From Phaseolus vulgaris (taxonomy: Eukaryota > Streptophyta > Magnoliopsida > Fabales > Fabaceae), in the NCBI RefSeq assembly GCF_000499845.2, contig NC_023749.2:26169695-26233694 (forward strand): a stretch of 64,000 nt of DNA. The letters run 5' to 3'. A program made the translations under genes and the position numbers. Below, in pieces: positions 41,548 to 52,078 of the stretch; positions within the stretch are counted from its first letter, which is position 1, and every line of letters begins with the position of its first letter. The notes beneath the pieces were generated by a model, which was not told the origin of the DNA, searched no databases, and worked only from the letters and a program-made list of their open reading frames with translations.

Positions 41548-42357
41548 GTTTCACTCTAAACGCATGCACCATTTTGTTTTAATAAATTTTCTAAATTCAG
41601 TGTTCAGTTACGCCAGTTGTAGCGTTAGGATTGCACACTGTTTTTATAATATTTATCATTTTTTTTCTATTGATTTTTTTGAACTGATTCTTTTTTTGTG
41701 TTTTCCTTAACACCTCAATCTTGCAAAATCCAGAGGATCAGAAATTTCCTATGTGGGAAAATAATTTTCTTAAGCAAAACAGCCAGCACAGAGTTATGCA
41801 AAACAGGGGATTCTGTAAATCTGGAAAAAAACAGCAAGATATACCAAAAGAAAAACACAATGGAATTGGTGAAAAGGAATTTGTATAGATCTAAACACAA
41901 ATATGAACTCAAGCTAAAAATAAAAAGCAACAAAGGATAAAAAACACAGCAGATTTAGATCAAGCATTTATACCAAAAACAAGAAACAAATAAGCCATAC
42001 AAAGTACTACTATGATTTGATGACATTTTGGAAGAACATGACTAGACAAAACACATATAGATTCAGAAATTAAAAGACTCAAATGAACATAATATGAACC
42101 AATTAAAATTGTAATAAGGACTCAAATACCTAAAATAAAACAACAACACAAACTATATGGAATCCTACCAAAAATTGCACAAAGATTGCTCAAGAACAAT
42201 AGACCAAAATGCACCGATTGGAATTTCCAAACAGCACACCAATTCAAAGCAAAAATTAAAAAACAACAAGACAAATATGAAAGATGAAGAACAACACGGA
42301 TTCAAGAAGAACTCAAAAAGAAAATGACAAAGAGATACTCATCTTTGAAGAACCATA

Positions 42358-42370
42358 GCTCATGATACCA
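42358..42370 (-). promoter_or_regulatory. Primer-binding site, iMet type
   Basis: Minus strand TGGTATCATGAGC, two bases from the LTR; close to the TGGTATCAGAGC site that matches initiator tRNA-Met in many plant retrotransposons. Confidence 0.75.
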
Positions 42371-42372
42371 AA

Positions 42373-43113
42373 TGATGGATTTCCTATGAGCTCTTCTTGG
42401 ATGTTTGTTGAAGATGGTGCGGAAGCTTAATGGAAGAAATGAACAAGGTCCTCCGAAGAGGTGTGGTGACCTTGAAGGTGCATGAAGAGTGTGGAAATGG
42501 GGAGGTTCGACCAACCCCTTTGAAGGTAGTGAAATGAAGATTAAAACCTAGAAGCTATGCAAGGAGTAATGTATGACACTAAATTTGCAGCATAACAATA
42601 CTCTATTCAATCTTGAAAATACAAGGTGTAGGCTCCTCCTTTTATAGGCTAAGGAGGACCATAATGCAACCCTACTGCTAATCAAAATGAAATGCAAATT
42701 TACATCACATGGAGCACATGGCCATGTGGAGAATCCTTCTAGAAAGTGACCAAATCTTTAGCAAATCTAGGTCAAGTCTCATGGAATCAAGTTTATGCTA
42801 TTTACACCACAACTAATACTAAGCTATCCTTAATGGGCCTTCATGTAGCATATACAAGTTGCTTCTTTTACCATCCATAGCTTGGCCCAAGTCTCACATC
42901 CGTAGCTTGGTCATGGACCTAGTAATAGGTCCTAGACGGTCTACCCTTCCTTCTAGACGCTCTCCCTTTAGACGCTCTCCACCTTGTGCTAGACGCTCTT
43001 CACTTTGGCTAGACGCTCCTTCCTTTGGCCTAGACGCTCTTGGTCTGGCTTTGGATGCTCACGTCTTGACTCTTGTCTTTTTATATGAGGTTGTGCTTGG
43101 CCCTCTTCCATCA
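42373..43113 (-). repeat. 5' LTR of the split gypsy-type element (741 bp)
   Basis: Bounded by TGATGG and CCATCA. It contains TAGACGCTC-type short repeats (42954-43040), and an inverted copy is at 27054-27801. Right flank CTTAA; the matching duplication is lost with the element's other end. Related to, but diverged from, the LTR at 47340-48039. Confidence 0.8.
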
Positions 43114-43298
43114 CTTAACATAAACTTGGAAAGCGCAAGTGACGTTAAGTCCCAGCCACTTGATTAAGAGACATGTGCGCTGATTAAGGCAAGAACAGGA
43201 AAACATCACTTCGGTGCACTGTACACGTCCTATCACATGAAACCACGCAGGTCGCAGGTCGATGACTTTAGTCTCTTCGCTGAACAAGTTGATAGCTC

Positions 43299-43535
43299 GA
43301 GATTGGGGGCTTGTGTATCGACCAAAGTCATGGTGGGGCCCCAAAGGCTAGGTCCACTGGGAGGTTGACAGGATAGGGATGAGTCAAGCTAGGTTCACGA
43401 TTAAGGGGAGCCGAGGAGGGGGCGACATCGAGACAAGGCGTGGAGGCCTCGGGCCTCAACAACCCAACTGTAAAGATGGACCGAAAAAGGTGGTTTTCAG
43501 GCCACACTCCAGTTACCAATAAGGGGAAGTCCAGC
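43299..43535 (+). repeat. Polypurine tract and truncated LTR (Tat-5)
   Basis: GAGATTGGGGG (43299-43309) precedes TGTATCGACC at 43314, the LTR start. The LTR follows the Tat-1 LTR (GGAGGCCTCGGGCCTC, AAAGGTGGTTTTCA) until about 43535 and then jumps into the RT part of pol. Confidence 0.75.
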
Positions 43536-46500
43536 CTCAGTGAAGGAGGTGCAGCAGTTGATCGGGCGGATGGCCGCCCTGTCCAGATTTGTGTTAGTTG
43601 GAGGGGAAAAAGGACACCCCTATTTCCAGTGTTTGAGAAGGAACAACCGATTCCGGTGGACTGAAGAGTGAGAGGAAAAGTTCCTTAAGTTAAAGGAGTA
43701 TTTAGCTACCCCTCCCGTGTTGTGCAAGCCACAGTTGGGCACTCCACTCTGATTGTACTTTGTTGTAACGGAAAGGGCGATTAGCTCGATCCTCGTCCAA
43801 GAGCAGGATCAGGTACAAAAACCTATATACTTTGTGAGTAAATTATTGCAAGGACCGGAGGTAAGATACCAGGCCCTGGAGAAGGCGGCCTTGGAGGCAG
43901 TATTCTTGCCTAGAAGGCTTCGTCATTACTTCCAAAGTTTCACAGTGGTGGTGATGACAAACTTACCTATCCGAAAGGTGTGCAGAAGCCGGACGTAGTA
44001 GGAAGGATGGCACGCTGGGGAGTGGAGCTCTCAGAGTTTGATGTTCAGTACGAATCCCGAGGTCCCATCAAGGGCCAGGTGTATGCAGATTTTGTAATAG
44101 AGCTCTCCCTGACAGATGCACAGCAAGAGGAGGAGGCCAACTTCAGATGGGTGCTCTAAGTGGATGGATCATCCAACCAGCAGGGCAGCGGAGCTGGCGT
44201 GATCTGGGAAGGACCGCACGGGCTGTTGATTGAGCAAACCCTAAGGTTCTATTTCAAAGCCAACAATAATCAAGCAGAGTACGAAGCTCTCATAGCCGAC
44301 ATTCTCTTAGCCAAGGAGATGGGAGCGCAAAGCTTATTTGTAAAGAGCGACTCCCTTTTAGTCACAAGTTAGGTGACTGGGGAATATCAAGTTAAGGACC
44401 CACAGATGGCCGCGTACCTGGGGTACGTTCAAGTCTTTAAGAGTTAGTTTGCGGCGTTTGAGCTAGTTCGCGTCCCGAGAGAGCAGAATGCCCGAGCCCA
44501 CTTGCTAGCCAAGCTTGCTAGTTCGGGCAAGGGGGGGGGGGAAGGCAGAGGACGGTGATAGAAGAAACCCTCCAAGCACCACGAACATTCGTCGTTGATA
44601 ATATGGTGGGCGTTCATCAGGTCAGTACGATCAGGGGAAGGGCGAGGAGTCATCGGTCGTTAACTCAGGAGACGTTGAGGACGCCCAGTGTAAGCGCTTA
44701 CCCGGTCTCGCAAGGGGATCCTATTCAGGTATGCACAGTTGAGGAGGGGGACACATGGATGATACCCTATAGGCGCTACCTAGCTGATGGGATACTCCCA
44801 TTGGAGCCCGAGGAGGGCAAGAAGATAAAGAGGAACTCTGCCAAGTACACCCTAGTGGATGGGGAGGTGTTTAGACATGGGTTCACCCACTCAATCTTGG
44901 TGTGTGTGAGCGGCGACCAGTGTACGTGAATAATGGTTGAGCTCCACGAGGGAATCTGTGGTAGCCACGTTGGTGGTAGTGATGAATCAAGTGTGTTCAA
45001 GGTTTGAAAAATCCAAATCCTAGCGTTTGATGGAAGGCTGAAGTTGCTTCAAGTTGTTGTTGTGCTTTAGAGTAGGATCTGGGTAGATTATCTTTGTAAT
45101 CCACTCTTTGTTGAATCTAAAGCTTAAGTGTTTTCAAATCTTTTAAGTTTAAAGTGTTTTTCAAACTAAGTGAAAAACAACCTGTTGTTTTGTCGAAACA
45201 ACCGATTGTTTTATACTTAGGTGTTTTGAAAGAGTTTTGAAAATGTTTTGGATGGTTGACTTGCTGTCAAACCAAAACAACCGATTGATTCACTCTTTCA
45301 ACCGATTGTTTGTTTTAAATCCTAACAGAATCAGTTTTGTTAGTTGAATAAGCTTTAATTGATTTCCTAACTGAATATGCTCCTGCTTTAAATGCTTTGA
45401 CCAAGATTTGAATACTATAAATAGTTTGTTAATGTTTTATAACAAACAACAAGAAAGAAAAACATATTTGAGTTTTTCAAAGAGCTTTCAAGCATTTGAG
45501 TTTTCACTTTGAGCTTTGGTTATTCAAGAGAGAAGTGAAATATGATTACTCTGTATTAATTTCAGTTGATTCTGTAACAGTGTAATCGTTCTATAAACTG
45601 TGTACATTCTGGTGTTGAAAAGCCAAGAATGGTTGTGTGTTCTTGAGGTTGTCAAGATCAACATTCTTGGTGTGTGCGTGTTGAGCCAAAGGAAATGTGT
45701 TTCTTAAGGGGATCAAGGTCACTTCTTTGGTGGTGTGTGTATGTAATCTGGATTTGATTACCTAGTAGATTCCCCTGTGGTTTCTGGGAAACTGGATGTA
45801 GCTCTTGATTTAAGAGTGAACCAGTATATACTGTTTGTGCATCTCTCTCTTCCTTAAACTCTTTCATTTCAATTGTTGTTATTTTTACTGGTATAAACAG
45901 TCGATTGTTTCTAAGAAACAACCAATTGTTTTTCTGGTGCTTTACTGTTTTGAGCTTTGTTCTTGGCTAACTTAATTTCTAATCTGGTTTCTTGCAAAGA
46001 ATTTCATTCTATCTTAAAAAGTTTGTGAAAACCCCCTTTAAACCATTCACCCACCCTCTAGTTTAAAGCCATACATTCTAACAGGTAGGTCCCTGGCATC
46101 AAAGGTCGTTCGTGCAGGATATTGTTGGCCAACAGTAAGAGAAGATTGCACGAGGTACGCCCAGCGGTGCAAGAAGTGTCAACAGCACACCGACTGGCAC
46201 AAGGCGTCGCCAGAAGAGCTGAGGTCGATTTACAGCCCGTGGCCATTTCACACATGGGGAATCGACATTCTGGGGCCCTTTCCTTTGGCGTTAAGACAAA
46301 TGAAGTATCTCGTAGTGGCCATTGAATACTTCACAAAGTGGATAGAGGTTGAGCTAGTAGCGCAAATCACATCTCACGAGATACAACACTTTGTGTGGAA
46401 GAATATAGTATGTCGCTTTGGTGTGTCGAGGCGTCTAGTTTCCGACAAAGGCACACAGTTTGCGAGCGAACAACTGGGCAAGCTGTGCACGGAGGTCAGA

Positions 46501-47090
46501 ATAAAACAGGTGTTTGCATCAGTTGAGCACCCCCAGACAAATGGGCAGGTTGAGTCCGCCAACAGAGTGCTACTGAGGGGTCTGAAGAGAAGACTCGAGA
46601 AGGCTAAAGGAACCTGGGCAGAGGAGGTTCCTAGGATAGTGTAGGCTTACCACACCATGCCTCAGTCCACCACCCGAGAGACACCCTTCAACTTGGTGTA
46701 TTGGTCGGACGCGATTATTCAGTAGAGATTTAGGAGAGCTCGCCACGTTTTCAAAGTTTCGTGGTTGAGGAGTCTAATGAAGAAAGGAAGATGAATCTGG
46801 ATCTGCTGGATGAGGTTAGGGAAGAGGCGAGGATCAAAGCTGAAGCATTGAAGAGAAGGGTGGAGCACCAACACAGCTCCAAGCTAAAGCCTAGACAGTT
46901 CCAGGTCGCTGACCTGGTAATGCGAAAGGCTCACCCATACCAGTTGGAGAACAAGCTGTCCCCCAAGTGGACTAGTCCTTTTAGGGTGACGGAGGTCCTC
47001 GGCAACGGGGCGTACAGACTTGAGACTTTAGAAGGAGGCGCAATTCCTTGAACATGGAATGCGGCCAATCTCAAGTATTATTTTAGTTGA
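43536..47090 (+). pseudogene. pol: Tat-5 pol relic, interrupted by a solo LTR
   Basis: The relic begins in the RT connection region (SVKEVQQL) and runs through the gypsy RNase H, archaeal-type RNase H (VDGSSNQQGSGAG near 44160; AEYEAL; KSDSLL) and integrase (from about 44940). Integrase is cut within its zinc-finger region by the solo LTR at 44980-46083 and resumes at 46089 with RAGYCWP-like sequence, CKKCQQH, WGIDILGPFP, SDKGTQF (Lys for Asn) and NGQVESANR. Several stops (near 43670, 43752, 44157, 44371, 46643) and frameshifts show it is dead. The pol stop is at 47088-47090. Confidence 0.85.
44980..46083 (-). mobile_element. Solo LTR, copia-type, 1104 bp
   Basis: Starts TGATGAATCAAG and ends TTCTAACA, flanked by a perfect duplication GGTAG (44975-44979 and 46084-46088) inside the integrase of Tat-5. 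On the minus strand it begins TGTTAGAATGTATGGCTTTA. The motif AACAACCGATTGTTT, with variants, recurs at least five times (for example near 45198, 45282, 45300, 45898, 45917). There is no internal region or second LTR. The likely family is SIRE-like copia, by general resemblance only. Confidence 0.8.
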
Positions 47091-47111
47091 ACTCTAGCAT
47101 TGTACACAATT

Positions 47112-47165
47112 TCAAGGGGACACTCTTTTTCCCTTACAAGGGTTTTTTAATGAGGTCACCCAATA
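47112..47165 (+). other. Conserved post-pol block (Tat-5)
   Basis: TTCAAGGGGACACTC, TTTTTCCCTTACAAGGG and TTTTTTAATGAGGTCACCC, about 22 bp after the pol stop. The central palindrome differs slightly from the other copies (CCCTTACAAGGG), which keeps pairing possible. Confidence 0.55.
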
Positions 47166-47227
47166 AAAATTTCGATTGAAGTAAACGCATTCTCGAATTT
47201 TTGTGCAATGCAGGGGCGAGCCTGTAA

Positions 47228-47339
47228 TCTTGGTGTTTGGACACCTCGAGAGGGAGTGGCAGCTTCCTTTAGGACACCTCCCCCTCGAGCGTGGGTGCCA
47301 AGTACGAACAACAAGGATCGGCCAGGAACGAACCTGTCG
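47228..47339 (+). repeat. 111 bp tandem repeat, first unit (Tat-5)
   Basis: One unit (TCTTGGTGTTTGGACACCTC onward, ending GAACCTGTCG) stands left of the non-autonomous insertion; further units follow at 52079. Confidence 0.75.
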
Positions 47340-48039
47340 TGATGGCATTTCATGTGTTCTTCTTGAATCAAAGTAGTAAAATGGATGCGGAAGCAATGGG
47401 TGAGTGAAACAAAGCCCTCCTAGGAGTTGTGATGGCTTTGAAGGTGCATGATGAGTATGAATTAGAGAGGTTCGGCCAGCTCTATGAAGAAAGGTGAAGG
47501 AAGTGAAGTTTATAGCCTAGATTTCTAGGAGAAGTATAGCTAGTGCACAAAATGGGCAGCATAACAATACTCAAATAAACTTGAAAATACAAGGTGTAGG
47601 CTCCTCCTTTTATAGGCTAAGGAGGACCATAATGCAACCCTAATGCTAGCCAAATGAAATGTAAATGTGAAGCACATGGGTGCACATGGCACATGGGTGC
47701 ACAAATGAGCACATGGGGAGGGGTGTGTCTAGTTTTTTTATGTTCACCCCCTCCATGGGCTTTCTAGACCGGCCTTGGTAAATTTAGAGGTTTTTTTAGA
47801 AACTCTAAGTTTACCTAGGTTGGTGTTTTAGGTGCCAAAATTAATTCTAAGAAAATTACAAATAAAGTTCCTATGCTAATTTTGACAAGAAATTAAAGTC
47901 TACTCTACACTAGAGTTTATGGCATTTGAACATGTAAAAGAACGTCTTCTTGGATCCTCTTGGCCATAACTCTATGGTTGGCCCAAATCTACCCTTTGGT
48001 GGGCTTGCATGTGGGCTTGTGCTTGGGCCTCTTCCATCA
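47340..48039 (-). repeat. 3' LTR of the non-autonomous element (700 bp)
   Basis: Bounded by TGATGG at 47340 and CCATCA ending at 48039. The middle (GAAAATACAAGGTGTAGGCT onward) closely matches the LTR at 42373-43113, while the ends differ. Confidence 0.8.
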
Positions 48040-48059
48040 TCCCCTCCCTCTTGAAAAGG
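48040..48059 (-). promoter_or_regulatory. Polypurine tract of the non-autonomous element
   Basis: Minus strand CCTTTTCAAGAGGGAGGGGA directly before the 3' LTR. Confidence 0.75.
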
Positions 48060-48205
48060 ATTTGTCCTCAAATCCATTGCTTATTCTTCTTCATGGCTAG
48101 GGGAATGGATGTGGCTGGATGGTGTCCATCATCTCCTTCTCCTTGAGAAGATCTATCCTCAGATCTAGAGATTTGATCTCGGATAGCAGCCTCTTGCTTC
48201 TTCAA

Positions 48206-49942
48206 CTATGCTTGCCCTCCCGGATCAAACGTCCACCTAGGGGAATTATCTAATAAAGCAAATGAGTTAGTTGAAGCAGTTATATACAAATCAATTTTAT
48301 GAAGTTGCCATTTTTGTTTTTCTTTTGTTTTTGGCAACTTTTTACAATATTTCTCTTTTGATGGTTGCATGTGTTCTCTAATCCTCTCATGCTTTGTAAA
48401 ATTTTCAATAGTGGTTACTTGTTCCTTAGGCATAATTCCTTTAGGAAGTGGTAACAACACAAAAAGAGAAAGAGGACTATGTTCACATACAACTTCAAAT
48501 GTAGAAATATTAGTAGTCTTGTGGACTACTCTATTGTATGCAAGCTCAATAGAAAAAGGATACTCATCCCAAGAATTGTGGTTGGCTTTCATGATTTCTC
48601 TAGGCATAGTAACAAGAGCTATGTTTTCAATTTTATTTTGACCATTCTTTTGAGGATGATAAGAATTTGAAAAGGACAACTTAGTTGCAAGTTTTTCCAA
48701 GAGAATCCTCAAATGATGGTTTTTAAATTTTGGAGCTCTATCCAACACTAAGTTTGAAGAGAAATCATGAAGACTTGTCACTTCTTTAAGGAAGAGTTTA
48801 TCCATGTCTATGACAATGGAATCAAAACCTTTTGTTGTCCTAGGAAGATTTAATATGAAATTTAGGCTTATGTCTTCCCAAGGATCATTTGCAAAAGGTG
48901 AAGGAGTATAGAGTTCATGAGACATCGCCTTAGATGTATTTTTAAAACACGGAATGTATCTAGGGTAATGTCTTTGAACATCTTTTCTCATGGGTGACAA
49001 TAATTTTCCTTTTAAAAGCTCTAGAGTTTTATCAACTCTATTTTGACCCATGAGTTCTCCTTCATGAAGAATTTCTCTTTTATGTGTGAAGGTAGTCTCG
49101 TTGATACAACCTTTGTTCATGGAAATTTCAATTCTTTGCAAAGGTTGTCTCAATAAGACATGACAAGTTTCTTTAGGCACTACTTCACATAAAAAATTGT
49201 CTTTGTAGATGCCTATAGATGACTTGACCTTCACTTGGTGATATCTTGGCATGTATGTAAAATAATCTACTATATTTTTATCTATGCAAGCCTTTTTTAA
49301 GGATTCTTCTTTTTTTTCTAGGCTTGCAAGTGTTCCTTTACAAAAGGTAAGGCTAGGTTGTTCAATAAGAGGTATATTTTTAAATGTATTTTCAACTTTT
49401 CCTTCTTGTTGAATGACCTTGTGGGAAGGAACACTCTTCTCCCACGCCTTTTGTTTTCCAAGGGTTTTCTCTTGCTTTTCTATTTTTACATTTTCTTCAC
49501 TCTCACTAGCTTCTTTTTCTTGGCTACTATTCTCATCTTTGTCCCTTAAGATCATAGATCTTTCATTGAAACATTGAGATGCTAATTGATCATTGCCAAG
49601 GTATTCTAAACATGGAATTTCTCTAGCTTGAGTGTGAGAGATATGCTTGGTTAGGTTTTCTTGTCTCTCTTTCCTAGCTCTCCTAGGGAATTGTTGATGA
49701 TATTCATTTTTCCTAAGACTTTCTTCCCCAAGATAATCATGATGTTTAGAGCTAGATGCATGAGAATGTAATTTTTTTGAAAATCGAGACTTCTCATTCT
49801 TTGCTTTAGTCAATTCATTAGTTTTGATCTCATTCTCCAATTGTTTAGATGAAATGGATTGAATATCCTTAGTAAGTTGCTTCAAAAGAGATTTCAAGGA
49901 TTTCACCTCACTTTTAAGAGATTTAGAGGAGTGAGAAGACAT
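48206..49942 (-). CDS. 578-codon gag/integrase-derived protein lacking RT
   Basis: The ATG at 49942 opens an uninterrupted frame. Residues 1-100 are Lys/Ser-rich with coiled-coil character (gag-like). Residues 111-124 (CLEYLGNDQLASQC) resemble a chromovirus zinc knuckle with two ligands changed. Residues about 245-270 (EVVPKETCHVLL) match the end of protease. RT and RNase H are absent. From about 280 integrase-like sequence follows: a decayed zinc region (HEGELMGQ to YIPC), then WEDISLNF (expected Asp is Asn361), VLDRAPKF (Asp401 kept) and GQNKIEN (expected Glu is Lys437). Residues 445-545 resemble the integrase C-terminal part. The enzyme should be inactive, yet the frame has no stop. It may be a structural protein of a non-autonomous lineage or a recent relic. 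Confidence 0.6.
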   Translation of the reverse strand: MSSHSSKSLKSEVKSLKSLLKQLTKDIQSISSKQLENEIKTNELTKAKNEKSRFSKKLHSHASSSKHHDYLGEESLRKNEYHQQFPRRARKERQENLTKHISHTQAREIPCLEYLGNDQLASQCFNERSMILRDKDENSSQEKEASESEENVKIEKQEKTLGKQKAWEKSVPSHKVIQQEGKVENTFKNIPLIEQPSLTFCKGTLASLEKKEESLKKACIDKNIVDYFTYMPRYHQVKVKSSIGIYKDNFLCEVVPKETCHVLLRQPLQRIEISMNKGCINETTFTHKREILHEGELMGQNRVDKTLELLKGKLLSPMRKDVQRHYPRYIPCFKNTSKAMSHELYTPSPFANDPWEDISLNFILNLPRTTKGFDSIVIDMDKLFLKEVTSLHDFSSNLVLDRAPKFKNHHLRILLEKLATKLSFSNSYHPQKNGQNKIENIALVTMPREIMKANHNSWDEYPFSIELAYNRVVHKTTNISTFEVVCEHSPLSLFVLLPLPKGIMPKEQVTTIENFTKHERIREHMQPSKEKYCKKLPKTKEKQKWQLHKIDLYITASTNSFALLDNSPRWTFDPGGQA

Positions 49943-51805
49943 GACTAAAACTTTGTGTGTAGAAGTATTTTACCTTGAGAAAAATTTAGGGAAGTCAAAG
50001 AAGGTAGTCTTCCAGGTAAGGGAGGTGAGTCACAGTGGACTACTTAAATACCAAGCCTTTGCCTTAGCCAAAAACTATCCCTCAATGTCTTCACACAAAG
50101 CTTTCTCTTAGTAAACCACTTGGAACACAATTAAGTTGAGAAATCAGATTTTAATGCAAGACAACAATGCATGCTAACTAATTAACAAAGCTAGACGGTT
50201 TTTTACAAAACTTAAACAAAATTAAACATGCAAAACGTATCTATGAAAGCAAAAGAAAAGCAATTACAAACAAGCAACAAATTACTAAGCAAAATAACTA
50301 TGCTATTCGGCCCTAGGTGAGGCTTCTTGGACACTTTGAGCCCTCGAAGACACACTCACCGTCTAAAACGTAATTTAAAAGAGGTAATTAACAATAATCC
50401 AAGTTGTAAAGGAGATAAGAAAACTCCCTTTGTTGTTCCTCTTTTTGGTTAGTGCACTTTCTTTGTTGTCTTGATTGTTGATCTTCTAGGTGTTTGTAGT
50501 GTTTGTTTCAAGAAACTTGTTTCGGCCTTAGCTTGACTCCTCCTTAGAAAGTTGGCTTTAATTCTCCAATTTCCAGCACCTATTCACAAGGGCTTAGCCT
50601 TAAATCAAGTCAATTTCCATGCACATAAGCACCAAGAGAGAATTAATTTCCAGCACCCATAAAAGAGAGGTCAAGAAACAAAAGCAAGAAACAAATTTAA
50701 TTGAAAGAAAACAGTACCACCAAAAGGATTTATAATATGACAACTTAGAAAGAGATTCAAGGAATTAAAGCAAACAATTAAAGGTACTCAATAAAAGTTG
50801 GCACACAAAAGGAATTCCTAAAGAAAAGCACTAGATTAGATGACCAAATAAAAAAAACAGCACCACTGGAAAATGTTGTGGGCCAGAAAACAGTTTTGTT
50901 CCCCGATTTATGCTGAGCTGTAATTGTAAAATTTGTTTCTGAAATTTGGATACAAGAAAATTCAGGATCTTAGCTAAATTTTGGCTTTGGAATCACCTAA
51001 AACGCATGCACCATTTTTTTTTTAATAATTTTTGCAAATTTGGTGTGCAGTTAGGCCAGCTGGAACGCTCAAGATTCGCACTCTGATTTTGTGAGATTTA
51101 TCATTTTTTTTCTGTTGCTTCTTTTGACCTCATTCTTTTTTTGTCTTTTCTATAACACCTTAAACTTGCATTTTCCAGAAATTCAGAATTTTCCTATGGG
51201 TAGAAAAATTTTGTTAAACAAAACAGCCCAGAACAGAGAGGTGATACAGGGGAAATCTGGAAAACTGGAAGAAAACAGCAAGATAACCAAAATTAACACA
51301 ATGGAAATGTGAGAATGGAAATTGTGTATGAACTAAGACACAATTATGAACTCAAACTAAAAATAAAAAGCACCAAAGGATCAAAATAACAGCAGATTAA
51401 AGCAAAAAAATAAAGAGACCCAAAATCAAGAAACAAATAAGCCAAATAAAAGGACTACTATGAATTGTTGACAATATGGATGAACATGACTTGACAAAAC
51501 ATGTATAGATTCAGAAAATTAAACACTCAAAGCATAATATGAAGCAAAATAATGAAAGCAATAAAGACTCAAAGCCTAAAACAAAATAGCAACACAAAGG
51601 TGTATGGAATCCTATCACAAATTGCACAAGAACTTGTTCAAGATCAAATGAACAAGAGTGCTTCGGTTGGATCTTCCACAAAGCACACCAAGAACAAATT
51701 AAAATGTAAAAAACAGCAAGACAAGTAAGGAAAGTAAATGACAATATGAAATAAAGAAGAACTAAAATTTAAAAGACAAGGAGCTACTCATCTTGAAGAA
51801 CCAAA
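49943..51805 (-). other. Leader of the non-autonomous element
   Basis: 1.86 kb between primer site and ORF, A-rich on the plus strand, with no conserved ORF. Its first 1.1 kb (51805-50710) aligns with the split element flanking Tat-4 and provides the uninterrupted version of the Tat-4 target site near 50995. Confidence 0.65.
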
Positions 51806-51818
51806 GCTCATGATACCA
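51806..51818 (-). promoter_or_regulatory. Primer-binding site, iMet type
   Basis: Minus strand TGGTATCATGAGC, the same as at 42358-42370, two bases from the LTR-like end at 51821. Confidence 0.75.
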
Positions 51819-51820
51819 AA

Positions 51821-52073
51821 TGATGGAAAAACGATCTTCTTCTAGTAATGATCTTTGTAATTTCTTCTTTGGATGAATGATGAAGGAGATATGATGAGCG
51901 GAAGCATTAAAGAAACTCAAGAGGAGTTTCCATGGATTGAAGTGGAGTAGGAATTTGTGAGAGTGAGAGGTGAGGCCAACTCACTAGGAAAGAGTCTAGG
52001 CTAAGTCTTGAAGGAGACTAACCTAGGGAGAACTTAAGAACAAGTAGAATGGCCAAAATTAGGCAGCATTTCA
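51821..52073 (-). repeat. Short 5' LTR-like end of the non-autonomous element
   Basis: 253 bp from TGATGGAAAAACGATC to GGCAGCATTTCA. It shares spaced motifs with the 700 bp LTR (GCGGAAGCA, GGCAGCAT) but is strongly diverged and lacks the outer 450 bp. The outer end still borders a perfect target-site duplication. Confidence 0.65.
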
Positions 52074-52078
52074 TGTCG

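Larger units (their letters stand above)
29257..43113 (-). mobile_element. Truncated gypsy-type element split by Tat-4
   Basis: On the minus strand this has a 741 bp 5' LTR (42373-43113), an iMet-type primer site (42358-42370), then leader sequence 42357-41553 that continues after the Tat-4 insertion at 29542-29257, where it is cut off. The two parts together (about 1.09 kb) align in order with the leader of the non-autonomous element at 50710-51805, so both belong to one family. No ORF of this copy remains. Confidence 0.8.
47340..52073 (-). mobile_element. Non-autonomous gypsy-derived element, 4734 bp
   Basis: The insertion starts TGATGG and ends TTTCA, with a perfect duplication TGTCG (47335-47339 and 52074-52078) inside the 111 bp repeats of Tat-5. 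Minus-strand order: a short 253 bp LTR-like end (52073-51821), iMet-type primer site, a 1.86 kb leader, a 578-codon ORF (49942-48206), polypurine tract, and a 700 bp 3' LTR (48039-47340). No reverse transcriptase or RNase H is present, so it must have moved with enzymes from elsewhere. The two LTR-like ends are diverged and unequal, unusual for one insertion. Confidence 0.82.
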
